The notes under the pieces were generated by a model. It was not told the DNA's origin, did no database searches, and saw nothing but the letters and a program-made list of their open reading frames with translations. The position numbers and the translations under genes are program-made. From Candidatus Rifleibacteriota bacterium (lineage in GTDB: Bacteria > Muiribacteriota > Ozemobacteria > Ozemobacterales > Ozemobacteraceae), in the NCBI GenBank assembly GCA_905236675.1, contig CAJOND010000042.1, positions 1 through 37,740 on the forward strand: a stretch of 37,740 bases of DNA. The letters are read 5' to 3'. Positions within the stretch are counted from its first letter, which is position 1; each line of letters starts with the position of its first letter. This document shows, piece after piece, positions 1 to 7,521 of the stretch.

Positions 1-165
1 CTGGCAGGCCAATCTAAAACGCACTTGTGCGTAGCTAGTAGTATTAGGGCTATGCCCGAAAATGAAAAACCACCCGCTATGCGGGTGGATATTTATTTAT
101 TCTCTCATCTCAATATTTTTTCTCTAATAGCCGATATAAGTGGAAAAGGCAAAATAGATATATAG
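1..165 (+). other. Open frame at window edge, possible transposon tail
   Basis: Frame 1 is open from base 1 to a TAG at 163-165 (about 54 codons). The translated start, LAGQSKTHLCVASS, is vaguely like the tail that follows the last motif of TnpB proteins, and the DNA holds two neighbouring hairpins sharing a CTATGC centre (47-57 and 70-88), as is common at IS200/IS605 right ends and their omega-RNAs. No catalytic part lies in the window, so this may equally be non-coding spacer. A second frame ends at a TAG at 32-34 (tail ANLKRTCA), an alternative end for an upstream gene. Confidence 0.2.
70..88. terminator. Hairpin, likely terminator of upstream gene
   Basis: An 8-bp perfect GC-rich stem CCACCCGC (70-77) / GCGGGTGG (81-88) with a TAT loop. 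It is followed on the + strand by an AT-rich stretch with short T-runs, and on the - strand by five Ts. A smaller hairpin GGGC-TAT-GCCC sits at 47-57. Its position before the xerD gene suggests termination of whatever lies to the left; an insertion-sequence end hairpin is the alternative. Confidence 0.5.
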
Positions 166-195
166 AAAAACAGGCAGATATAAACAGGAGCAAAC

Positions 196-1089
196 ATGTC
201 TGAAGAGCTATTAGAGCAATTTATAAATTATCTTTCTGTAGAAAAGGGCTTAAGACCCAAATCTTTAGAAGCTTATCGTCGAGATTTACAGGACTGGATA
301 AGCTTTGCCCAAGAACAGGGCAGAACTATCATCGAATCAACCGTTGAAGGTTTGCTCCAAAGATTCAGCATGTTTATGCATGACAAAGGTTTGTCTCCAC
401 GCTCTATGGCAAGAAAAACCTCTGCTTTAAAAGGTTTTTACCGCTTCCTTCTTCGGGAAGGTATCACAGATTTTGACCCCACTGCTGTATTAGAACGTCC
501 CAAAATTGGCAGACCTCTTCCTAAAGTTATGACTATAGAAGAGATTGAACGCATATTAAAACAACCTGACGAAAAGACCCCATTAGGACTTAGAGACAGA
601 GCTATGCTCGAACTTCTTTATGCTACAGGTATTCGAGAATCAGAACTTATAAGTCTTAGATTAGGCGATGTTAATTCTGTTGCAGAATTTTTAAGTGTTG
701 AAGGAAAAGGCGGTCGGGAACGAGTAGTGCCTGTTGGGGGCTTTGCATTAAATGCGATAAATGAATATCTCGTTAATGGAAGACCTAAACTTTGTAAGGA
801 TATAACCGAAAGAACACTTTTTTTGAACCCCTATGGAAAACCTATTTCACGTATGGGTATATGGAAAGTAATTAGAAAATATTCACTTATGGCTGGAATC
901 AGTCATGATGTATCACCTCACGTTTTCAGACATTCATGTGCGACCCACTTGTTGGAAGGTGGTGCCAGCATTATGGCAGTCCAGGAAATACTCGGCCACG
1001 TAGATGTGTCTACAACACAGATTTACACTCACTTGACCACTAAAGATTTAAAAGACATTCATAAAAAGACGCACCCGAGGGGAGAATGA
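196..1089 (+). CDS. xerD: Tyrosine recombinase, XerD type
   Basis: A 297-residue site-specific recombinase of normal Xer length, expected to resolve chromosome dimers at dif with a partner subunit. Residues 1-90 form the SAM-like core-binding domain; 108-285 form the catalytic domain. The full catalytic set is visible: R147 (ATGIR), K171 (GKGGRE), H242-x-x-R245, H268 (ILGHVDVSTTQ) and nucleophile Y277 (IYTHL). The segment GKPISRMGIWKVIRKYS resembles XerD rather than XerC. The ATG at 196 has an AGGAG site at 186-190. Its stop overlaps the start of the next gene (ATGA), an unusual pairing with an outer-membrane protein. A role in another inversion system cannot be excluded. Confidence 0.88.
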   Translation: MSEELLEQFINYLSVEKGLRPKSLEAYRRDLQDWISFAQEQGRTIIESTVEGLLQRFSMFMHDKGLSPRSMARKTSALKGFYRFLLREGITDFDPTAVLERPKIGRPLPKVMTIEEIERILKQPDEKTPLGLRDRAMLELLYATGIRESELISLRLGDVNSVAEFLSVEGKGGRERVVPVGGFALNAINEYLVNGRPKLCKDITERTLFLNPYGKPISRMGIWKVIRKYSLMAGISHDVSPHVFRHSCATHLLEGGASIMAVQEILGHVDVSTTQIYTHLTTKDLKDIHKKTHPRGE

Positions 1090-4000
1090 AGCATAACAAC
1101 GCTATAGCATTAAATAAAATGCGTACCGGTATGATTTGCTGGTGCGTAATTTGTGCTATTTTAGCGACGTTGTTCGTCCCCAAAATTTATGCTCAAGAAC
1201 CAGAGAGAATATCTAAAAAAGAAGCTAAAGCTATATATGAGGCTCTAACTGCTGATTCTGTTGCTGTTGAAGAAGATGATGATGAAGATTCTCTTGCTAA
1301 TTCTGTTGCCATAGAAGATTCTGAACTTTCTGCTGATTCTGTTGCTGTTGAAGAAAATACTTCTTCGATTCCAAATATTATTCAGCCAAAACCAGTTAAA
1401 GAAGCCGAAATAGTTAATGTAAAAAAAGAATCCAAATCCAAAGTTTCAAAAAATAATTCTGCAAAACCTATACCTGTTATTGAAGATAATTCTGACGAAG
1501 TTATCCCTGTTATCGAAGATGATTTTGAAGAACCTGTTCCTGTAGCTGAAAATAGTTCGGAAGAACCAATCCCTGTAATAGAAAATACTTCTGAAGAATC
1601 TATTCCTGTTGTTGAAAATAGTTCTGATGAACCTATACCCTATGTTGAAGACGATGATGATATTGAATTTTTTGACGATGAAGACGAAGATGGTAATATT
1701 CTTACAGCTGATACTGTAGCAATTGATGATGGAAGTGCTTCTAAAAAGGGAAACGGTAATTCAAAAGATAAAAAAGAAAAAGTGGATGTGCCTTCTTCTC
1801 AGGTAATCCGTTATGCAAAAAGATTTTGGGATGAAGCGGAAGAAGAATATGACAAACACAATATTGAAATTTCAGGAACCAAGACTTTTGAAATGAAGAA
1901 AGCAAAGGTTTCTGGTGATGTTAGCCACTTTTCAACAGAACACTATGATTGTTACCCTGGTTTTAAAATGAATCAGAGTCTGCATCTGGAAATAGATGGA
2001 AACATAAACGAAAGATCAACTGTTCATGCTGTTTTAGATGATACAGAAGACGAAGATAGAAAGTTTACTGTAACAATAGATTCTAATAAATGGAAATTTG
2101 TTTTAGGTGATTTTCCAATAGCTATGAAAGGTAGTAAATTTGCCCTTTATAGCAAAGAAATCCGAGGCGTAATGGCTGAAGGTTATTTCCACAATAAAGT
2201 GAAATCGACTTTCCTTTATGCTCAATCTAAGGGGCTGTCTCGCCGTGAACAGTTTAGAGGAGCTGGTCAGCAGCAGGAATACAGAATGCAGGTTTCCCCA
2301 ATAGTTCAAGAATCTGAAAAAGTCTTTATTGATGGCGTTCAATTGATCAGGGGAACCGATTATCAGATTGATTACGAAGAAGGAATTATAAAATTTGCTC
2401 AGTCAGTGCTTCCTATAGAAATGACCAGATGGATAGTTGTAGAATATGAATCTGATGATGAGGAAATGGCTTTTACACGCAATCTTTTTGGAACAAGACA
2501 TGAATACATAAGAAGTGAAGGAAGAACTATCGGGGTTACCTGGCTTAGAGAATTTGATCATAGTTCTCCAAAAGCTGGTGCTGATGTTGACAATGCTTCC
2601 AGCACAATCAATCCGATGAGACATGATATTTATGAAGCTGATATCAATTGGAATCTTGGTAAAAACTTCAACCTCTATGGTGAATATGCCGTTTCCAAAT
2701 ATGACCCCAATATCAAGGCAAATACTCTTGATGATGACAAGGTAATTACTGGTCACGCTGCAAGTTTTGCTTTAAATGGCAAGACAGATAAGATAGATGC
2801 AACCGTTAGCTATGATCAGGTTGACGGCAAATTTAAGACTATAGGTCGTGAAGATGGTGTTGTAGAACTAGGCGAAAGAGGCTTAGTAGACGACATTATT
2901 AGCAGCAAAGCAAAATTTACTTATAAATTTGATAATGCCTGGAGCGTTTTTGCTGATGGAGAAAAGTCCAAAACAAATATAGATAACGATCCTGCCAAAT
3001 CTAAGATTGATTTTAAGGAATATAATGGCGGTTTTATCTGGGAAAGAAACAATGAAAATCGTTTTGAAATTCGTAGTGGAAGCCAGTCAGATAAAGAATT
3101 TTTAGATTTTGGAACCAATATTAATTCAGATATGACCAAAGAAACTTCTGCTGTTATTTATGACAGACAGGTTGGCAAAGTCAAAACCCAGGCTAAGGCA
3201 GAAAGAGTAGCCTATGAAGATGATGTAAATGTTGCTTCTGATTCTGAAGTTATTGAATTAGATTTCAATATGAGCAGCGAATTAGATGAAAAAATCTCCT
3301 GGTCTGCTGGAGTATCAAGAATAACAGTTGAAGATGAAATAGTTTTAAAGGGTTTGCGTTCTGAAACTACCAATTATGAATTTACTCTTCATTATGAACC
3401 TAGCAGTAAAGTCACTGTTAAAGGGGAATTTCAGTTCCGAAGAGCAGACGATTTTTATGATAATTCTCGTGAAGATAGTAAACTTGCTGATTCTCAGTTC
3501 GTTTATGAACCAAACGATGATTTTAAAACAACTTTTAAGTATAAAGTTGAAAATACTTCGAAAGTTACCAGAGACCCGAATCTGGATCCAACTCAGTATA
3601 TTCTTCCCTCAAGTCTTCCAAGCTATGTGTTAGAAGAAAATGAAGTCTTGAATCGATTTGAAAACCCAGTTGAAAAGACAACTATAAACAGTACAACTGA
3701 TTATCAGATGTCCAAGAACCTTGCTGCTTACGTAGATTGGCGTAGACGTGATATAGATGACAAGAAGACCAGTCTTAATATTTCCAAAACGGATAGAAAA
3801 ACCTATGAACTTCGCTATACTCCACTTGAAAAGCTGAGTTTCACAACAGAATATGAAACAGGCTATTCTGTAAATCATGACTCAGTTTCAGAAATGCGTG
3901 ACTGGTTGAAGTCTTTCCAACTTCGTCATGAGTTTACCAAAGGCTATATTTTGGAAGCAACTTATGAAGAAAAAGACGAAGATGATACTTATGATGATAC

Positions 4001-4370
4001 TAATGATGAATACAAGAAAAGTAAGATTCTTGAACTGCAAAGACCTGTTAATAAACGTGTAACCTTAGAGTTTGGATTGCAGCATAATGATATTATTTCT
4101 GATAATCCTAGCGAAGAACTTGAAAAGCGTTTTGCTGTAACTCTTACACCTTCGTCAAAGAATCAGCGTTATAAATTCTTTGCAAACCATAAGGCTATAG
4201 ATGCTGAAATAAAAGGCGAATACTATGAAGGTGGTGTAAATTTCTCTCAGTTTATTGGTACCGATACAATGATTGATGGAGAAGTTAAAAAGGTTCATTC
4301 TTCAAAAACCAATGCTGGTGATGGTTATGATGCTGTTGTAGCCAATGCAAAAGTTGTTATTACGTTTTAA
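1086..4370 (+). CDS. Giant outer-membrane beta-barrel-like protein with acidic repeats
   Basis: A 1094-residue exported protein. Residues 1-36 are a signal peptide (hydrophobic MICWCVICAILATLFV, cleavage after YA). Residues about 50-240 are acidic low complexity with a repeated PIPVIEDNS / PIPVVENSS unit of 12-13 residues; at DNA level a 24-bp exact direct repeat occurs at 1251-1274 and 1332-1355. Around residues 410-440 lies a beta module of the type FIDGVQLIRGTDYQIDYEEG, known from surface proteins of several diderm phyla. From about 450 to the end there are alternating amphipathic strands rich in Tyr/Phe, ending VVITF with the C-terminal Phe typical of BAM-assembled barrels. Function unknown; a porin, adhesin or S-layer-like role is possible. 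Translation is coupled to xerD by the ATGA overlap. Confidence 0.75.
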   Translation: MKHNNAIALNKMRTGMICWCVICAILATLFVPKIYAQEPERISKKEAKAIYEALTADSVAVEEDDDEDSLANSVAIEDSELSADSVAVEENTSSIPNIIQPKPVKEAEIVNVKKESKSKVSKNNSAKPIPVIEDNSDEVIPVIEDDFEEPVPVAENSSEEPIPVIENTSEESIPVVENSSDEPIPYVEDDDDIEFFDDEDEDGNILTADTVAIDDGSASKKGNGNSKDKKEKVDVPSSQVIRYAKRFWDEAEEEYDKHNIEISGTKTFEMKKAKVSGDVSHFSTEHYDCYPGFKMNQSLHLEIDGNINERSTVHAVLDDTEDEDRKFTVTIDSNKWKFVLGDFPIAMKGSKFALYSKEIRGVMAEGYFHNKVKSTFLYAQSKGLSRREQFRGAGQQQEYRMQVSPIVQESEKVFIDGVQLIRGTDYQIDYEEGIIKFAQSVLPIEMTRWIVVEYESDDEEMAFTRNLFGTRHEYIRSEGRTIGVTWLREFDHSSPKAGADVDNASSTINPMRHDIYEADINWNLGKNFNLYGEYAVSKYDPNIKANTLDDDKVITGHAASFALNGKTDKIDATVSYDQVDGKFKTIGREDGVVELGERGLVDDIISSKAKFTYKFDNAWSVFADGEKSKTNIDNDPAKSKIDFKEYNGGFIWERNNENRFEIRSGSQSDKEFLDFGTNINSDMTKETSAVIYDRQVGKVKTQAKAERVAYEDDVNVASDSEVIELDFNMSSELDEKISWSAGVSRITVEDEIVLKGLRSETTNYEFTLHYEPSSKVTVKGEFQFRRADDFYDNSREDSKLADSQFVYEPNDDFKTTFKYKVENTSKVTRDPNLDPTQYILPSSLPSYVLEENEVLNRFENPVEKTTINSTTDYQMSKNLAAYVDWRRRDIDDKKTSLNISKTDRKTYELRYTPLEKLSFTTEYETGYSVNHDSVSEMRDWLKSFQLRHEFTKGYILEATYEEKDEDDTYDDTNDEYKKSKILELQRPVNKRVTLEFGLQHNDIISDNPSEELEKRFAVTLTPSSKNQRYKFFANHKAIDAEIKGEYYEGGVNFSQFIGTDTMIDGEVKKVHSSKTNAGDGYDAVVANAKVVITF

Positions 4371-4382
4371 GACATAAAAAAA

Positions 4383-4407
4383 GCTCTTCCGAAGAAGAGC
4401 TTTTTTT
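4383..4407. terminator. Bidirectional rho-independent terminator
   Basis: Stem GCTCTTC (4383-4389) / GAAGAGC (4394-4400), loop CGAA, followed by seven Ts (4401-4407) and preceded by a run of eight As (4375-4382). It sits between the convergent outer-membrane protein and flagellin genes and can stop transcription from both sides. Confidence 0.9.
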
Positions 4408-4426
4408 ATGAGCATCTACTTAGTTA

Positions 4427-6628
4427 TTAGCCAAGGAGAGAAAGTACTGACTGACCCATTGAGTTAGCCTGAGCAAGCATTGCAGTACCAGCCTGCTGCA
4501 TGATCTGAGCTGATGTGAAGTTGATCATTTCAGAAGCCATATCTACGTCTCTGATTCTAGATTCAGCATCAGTGAGGTTAGTAGCAGTATTTTCAAGGTA
4601 GCTGAGTCTGTTAGAGTAAGCACCCAGTTTAGAACGTTCAGCAGAAACTCTGGAGAGTGCCTGGTCAAGTTTTTCAATTGCGGACTGAGCACCTTCAGTA
4701 GTAGACATATCGAGTTTGTCGATACCAAGAGCTTTGGCTGACATATCGCCTATGCTGATTTCCATTCTCTGACCAGCGTTAGCACCAATCTGGAACTGAG
4801 AGCTGTTATCAACTACATGAAGTCTGAAGTTGGTATCACCAGCACCTTTAGCTGTTCCGTCTTTGAAGCCGAGCATATTGTTGAGGTAGTCATCAGAACC
4901 ATCTACATTGATAGTACCCTTGGTAGCAGCGGCACCGTCGTTGTTCAGATTACCAAGAATTGTTGATGTGAAAGCTATAGAACCGTTTACTATATCAACT
5001 CTTGCAGTAACACCAGCATCAACTAATTTAGCATTAGCGGCTTTCAAGAACTGATCTGCTTCAACAAGGTCAGCACCAGTTGTTAAAGTAGTTCCAACTG
5101 TGATTGTTTTAGCAGTACTAGCACCGTCAGTTATTGTTACATTAAGATCAAGATCACTATGATCTGAATCAGTCAATAAACTGATACCTTTGATAGCGTT
5201 ATCCATATTCTTGTCGCCATCTACGAAACCAGTGTAAGTTCCTGCATTGATACCAAGATTTTCTGCATCAGCATTGATTGTGATTTCTGTTGGAGAAGAA
5301 GAATCTGTTGGATTGTAGGAAAGTCTTATCTGACCATCAACTACACTAGCTTCCATTCCGGAATTTTTACCATTAGCATCGGCTTGAATAGCTACATTTA
5401 TTTCATTAGCTATACCTTCCATAGACCAGGTTTCATTTGCTGCAAAGCTTGCTTGAATATCGACTTGTGTAGTTCCAACCATGAAACTGAAGTCTACAGT
5501 TTCAGCACCTGTGAATTTCAAACCGTCAACAATACCACCGTTACCTGCAACCTGAGCAGCTCTTGAATCAAACTGTATATCCATACCGTTCAAGAGACCA
5601 GAAGCTCTGTCTGAACTGGTGTTTACAGTTCTTACATCGCCATTGGCTGCTTCGATTCTGATTTGAACTAGATTGTTAACTGACTGACGAGCTACTGAAA
5701 GACCAAGAGCATCTACTACTGCTTGATCGCCTGCGATTGAGAAGTTTCCTTCTTCACCTACAGCACCAGAAGTGAGCTGTAAGTAACCACCAAGACCAGA
5801 AACATTGCTCTGAGCAGTGCTAACTACTGATACAGTAGAATTCTTGAGACCAAGGTTACTAGCACCAGCAATTGCATTTTGTAAAGCAGAAGCAAGTTCA
5901 TTAAGAGTCATCTTGCCATCAATAGTAACTTCAGCAGAATTTGCGTTACCTGTTACGGTAAGAGTATGAGCAGAAGCAAGAGCGAAAACGCCGTTTTCAT
6001 CATAGAACTGGGCAATATCTTCAAGTTTTGTGTTGCCTTTTGCAAGATCACCAGTTTCCTTATCCATGAACATCTGGCTAGTCTGCATCTGGGAAATACC
6101 AGCTTGAAGAACTGTCATACTAACTTTATAGTCGCCACCGTTGATACCATTGCCAGTTACCATACCACTGATGTAGCTGGAACTGGAGCTGAACTGTGCA
6201 GTCTGGCTGCCGTTCAAGAGTTTCTTGGTATTGTATTCGGTAGTGTTAGAAATATCATCTATTGCATCGCGAAGTTGATTGATTTCTTTCTGGATTTCAA
6301 GACGATCGTTAGATGTGAGTGTGTCGTTTGAACCCTGAATAGCTAATTCGCGCATTCTCTGAATGATACTTTCAGTTTCATTTAAGCCACCTTCAGCTGT
6401 CTGAATCATTGAAACACCATCTTGAGCGTTGAGTCTAGCTCTGTTCAAACCACTGATCTGACTGCGCATCTTTTCACTAATGGCAAGACCTGCTGCATCG
6501 TCAGCTGCAGAATTGATTCTCAAACCAGAGCTAAGTTTCTGAATGGATTTTTCCATTCTAGTGCTAGTGCTGTTGAGGTTAGCGTAAGTAGAAAGAGAAG
6601 TAACGTTTTGGTTGATACGAAGTGACAT
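4427..6628 (-). CDS. fliC: Flagellin, large form
   Basis: A 733-residue flagellin, the filament subunit exported by the flagellar type III apparatus. The conserved N-terminal D0/D1 region (1-140) contains LSSGLRINSAADDAAGLAIS and the C-terminal D1/D0 region (about 645-733) contains RIRDVDMASEM and ends QSVLSLLG. Between them lie about 500 residues of Thr/Ser/Asn/Asp-rich, variable surface domains, so the protein is far larger than common 270-500 residue flagellins. The ATG at 6628 has a perfect AGGAGG nine bases upstream. That ribosome site lies in the loop of a hairpin with a second similar hairpin just upstream, suggesting CsrA control. No other flagellar gene is in the window, so it is probably a monocistronic unit ending at the shared terminator. 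Confidence 0.97.
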   Translation of the reverse strand: MSLRINQNVTSLSTYANLNSTSTRMEKSIQKLSSGLRINSAADDAAGLAISEKMRSQISGLNRARLNAQDGVSMIQTAEGGLNETESIIQRMRELAIQGSNDTLTSNDRLEIQKEINQLRDAIDDISNTTEYNTKKLLNGSQTAQFSSSSSYISGMVTGNGINGGDYKVSMTVLQAGISQMQTSQMFMDKETGDLAKGNTKLEDIAQFYDENGVFALASAHTLTVTGNANSAEVTIDGKMTLNELASALQNAIAGASNLGLKNSTVSVVSTAQSNVSGLGGYLQLTSGAVGEEGNFSIAGDQAVVDALGLSVARQSVNNLVQIRIEAANGDVRTVNTSSDRASGLLNGMDIQFDSRAAQVAGNGGIVDGLKFTGAETVDFSFMVGTTQVDIQASFAANETWSMEGIANEINVAIQADANGKNSGMEASVVDGQIRLSYNPTDSSSPTEITINADAENLGINAGTYTGFVDGDKNMDNAIKGISLLTDSDHSDLDLNVTITDGASTAKTITVGTTLTTGADLVEADQFLKAANAKLVDAGVTARVDIVNGSIAFTSTILGNLNNDGAAATKGTINVDGSDDYLNNMLGFKDGTAKGAGDTNFRLHVVDNSSQFQIGANAGQRMEISIGDMSAKALGIDKLDMSTTEGAQSAIEKLDQALSRVSAERSKLGAYSNRLSYLENTATNLTDAESRIRDVDMASEMINFTSAQIMQQAGTAMLAQANSMGQSVLSLLG

Positions 6629-6632
6629 AATT

Positions 6633-6650
6633 GAATTCCTCCTTGAATTC
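6633..6650 (-). promoter_or_regulatory. Shine-Dalgarno hairpin, predicted CsrA site 2
   Basis: In the flagellin mRNA the palindrome GAAUUC occurs on each side of AAGGAG, so the two copies can pair and leave the Shine-Dalgarno bases as a six-base loop. AAGGAG fits the ANGGAN hexaloop bound by CsrA/RsmE proteins. Binding would block ribosomes, as CsrA does on hag of Bacillus subtilis. The hairpin is seen directly; the protein is inferred. Confidence 0.6.
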
Positions 6651-6659
6651 TGTTTTGCC

Positions 6660-6681
6660 GGTGGCGCATCCTTGTGCCACC
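6660..6681 (-). promoter_or_regulatory. Leader hairpin, predicted CsrA site 1
   Basis: The flagellin leader contains GGUGGCAC, loop AAGGAU, then GCGCCACC: seven of eight stem positions pair, with one A-C mismatch. The stretch GCACAAGGAUGC matches 10 of 12 positions of the published CsrA consensus RUACARGGAUGU, with GGA exposed in a hexaloop. It lies 29 bases upstream of the GGA in the second hairpin, a spacing one CsrA dimer could bridge. Confidence 0.6.
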
Positions 6682-6959
6682 TTCCTTAAATTTCAGACCG
6701 ATTTTTAAATTAAATTTTACAACATTAGAACGAGAACTATTTTAGAACTTTATTAATCCCAAATTCCTAACCCAAACCGAATATTTAAATAGTCACACCT
6801 CCTATTTAAAAGTTTTAAGTTTTCAAAGAACTAATTTGCCCTTATTTCGCTTTCGTTATTATATTCATCGACCGGAAATCTCAAAAGCATTTGCTCGATT
6901 TTAGACGTTTATTGGCAATTTTTAAAAAATTACCAGTTTTTTCTCGAATTTTCTATATG

Positions 6960-7020
6960 AAAAGTCTAATTTTTAAAAAAATAAAAAATTTTATTTTTAT
7001 TTTTTAAAAATTAGACTTTT
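6960..7020. repeat. Long AT-rich inverted repeat
   Basis: A nearly perfect palindrome of about 60 bp: the left arm starts AAAAGTCTAATTTTTAAAAA and the right arm ends with its complement TTTTTAAAAATTAGACTTTT, with a one-base bulge near the centre. It sits about 330 bp upstream of the flagellin start in a gene-free region. It could be a transcription stop, a cruciform, or a short non-autonomous element; nothing in it codes for protein. Confidence 0.75.
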
Positions 7021-7106
7021 TAGGTTTTATACACCAACAACACCAACCACACCAAGAAAATTTACAGAATTTGCTTCACCCAAAATAATCCTGCATCAAC
7101 TAAAAT

Positions 7107-7158
7107 ATCCCCTTTTTCAAAGGGGAATGGCTGCTTTAAAGCAGCTAAGGGGATTTTT
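7107..7158. repeat. Compound palindromic repeat, part A
   Basis: Begins ATCCCC and ends GGGGATTTTT. Inside are CCCCTTT (7109-7115) facing AAAGGGG (7119-7125), and the perfect 16-bp palindrome GCTGCTTTAAAGCAGC (7130-7145). It is much more GC-rich than its surroundings and resembles the mobile intergenic palindromes seen in many bacterial genomes. Confidence 0.7.
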
Positions 7159-7208
7159 GAGAAGCATATTAAGCGGTAGAAAGTTAAGTCCGAAGACTTG
7201 TGGTTGTT

Positions 7209-7330
7209 AAAAAATCCCCCAGTCACCGATTGCTTTCAGCAATCAGCCCCTTCAGTCTCGCTTCGCTCGCCAGCTTCCCCACTATCGTGGGGCAGCATCT
7301 TGGTCGGTGGCACGCCACAAGGCTGGAATC
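7209..7330. repeat. Compound palindromic repeat, part B
   Basis: Starts AAAAAATCCCCC, the inverse of the end of part A at 7149-7158, so the two parts may be one element with a 50-bp spacer. It carries hairpins GATTGCT/AGCAATC (7228-7244), CTCGC-TTC-GCTCG near 7257-7269, CCCCAC/GTGGGG (7277-7292) and GTGG/CCAC (7307-7318). It is GC-rich compared with the flanks. Frames open across it are repeat artefacts, not genes. Confidence 0.65.
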
Positions 7331-7341
7331 TTTTCAGTTCT

Positions 7342-7521
7342 AAATTCTCAACTCTCAACTCTCAATTCTCAACTCTCAATTCTCAACTCTCAATTCTCAA
7401 CTCTCCGCTCTCTTGCTCTCCATCCTCCATCTTCCTTCCTTCTTCAATCTCCATTTATGGTCTTTTATCTTATATCTTTCAGTTTTCAGTTCTCAGTTCT
7501 CAATTCTCAATTCTCAATTTC
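7342..7521. repeat. 7-bp tandem repeat array (CAAYTCT)
   Basis: Eight units CAACTCT/CAATTCT run without gaps from 7349 to 7404. A pyrimidine-rich degenerate middle follows, then CAGTTTT, CAGTTCT twice, CAATTCT twice and a partial unit at 7480-7521. The last units overlap the 3' end of the glycosyltransferase gene and supply its TGA at 7514-7516. On the coding (-) strand the array is a purine tract with unit GAGAATT. Confidence 0.9.

Noticed and set aside
2103..3878. Antisense and out-of-frame open frames inside the outer-membrane protein gene
   Set aside because: No ribosome sites or recognisable domains; the enclosing frame has a signal peptide, repeats and a barrel-type C-terminus.
5966..6331. 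+ strand open frame of 121 codons within flagellin
   Set aside because: Antisense shadow of the conserved flagellin N-terminal half; composition (Cys/Phe/Ser-rich) is not protein-like.
6660..6681. Sigma-54 promoter for flagellin (TGGCAC ... TGC)
   Set aside because: GG and GC are nine bases apart on the - strand, while sigma-54 needs ten; the same bases are better explained as a hairpin with a GGA loop.
6695..6719. Sigma-28 promoter for flagellin (TAAA-N14-TCGGTCT)
   Set aside because: The -10 part matches the CCGATAT type at only about four of seven positions; too weak in AT-rich DNA to list as a feature.
7342..7521. CRISPR array
   Set aside because: The units are 7 bp with no spacers, and no cas genes are near; it is a simple tandem repeat. 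The same holds for 15521-15601.
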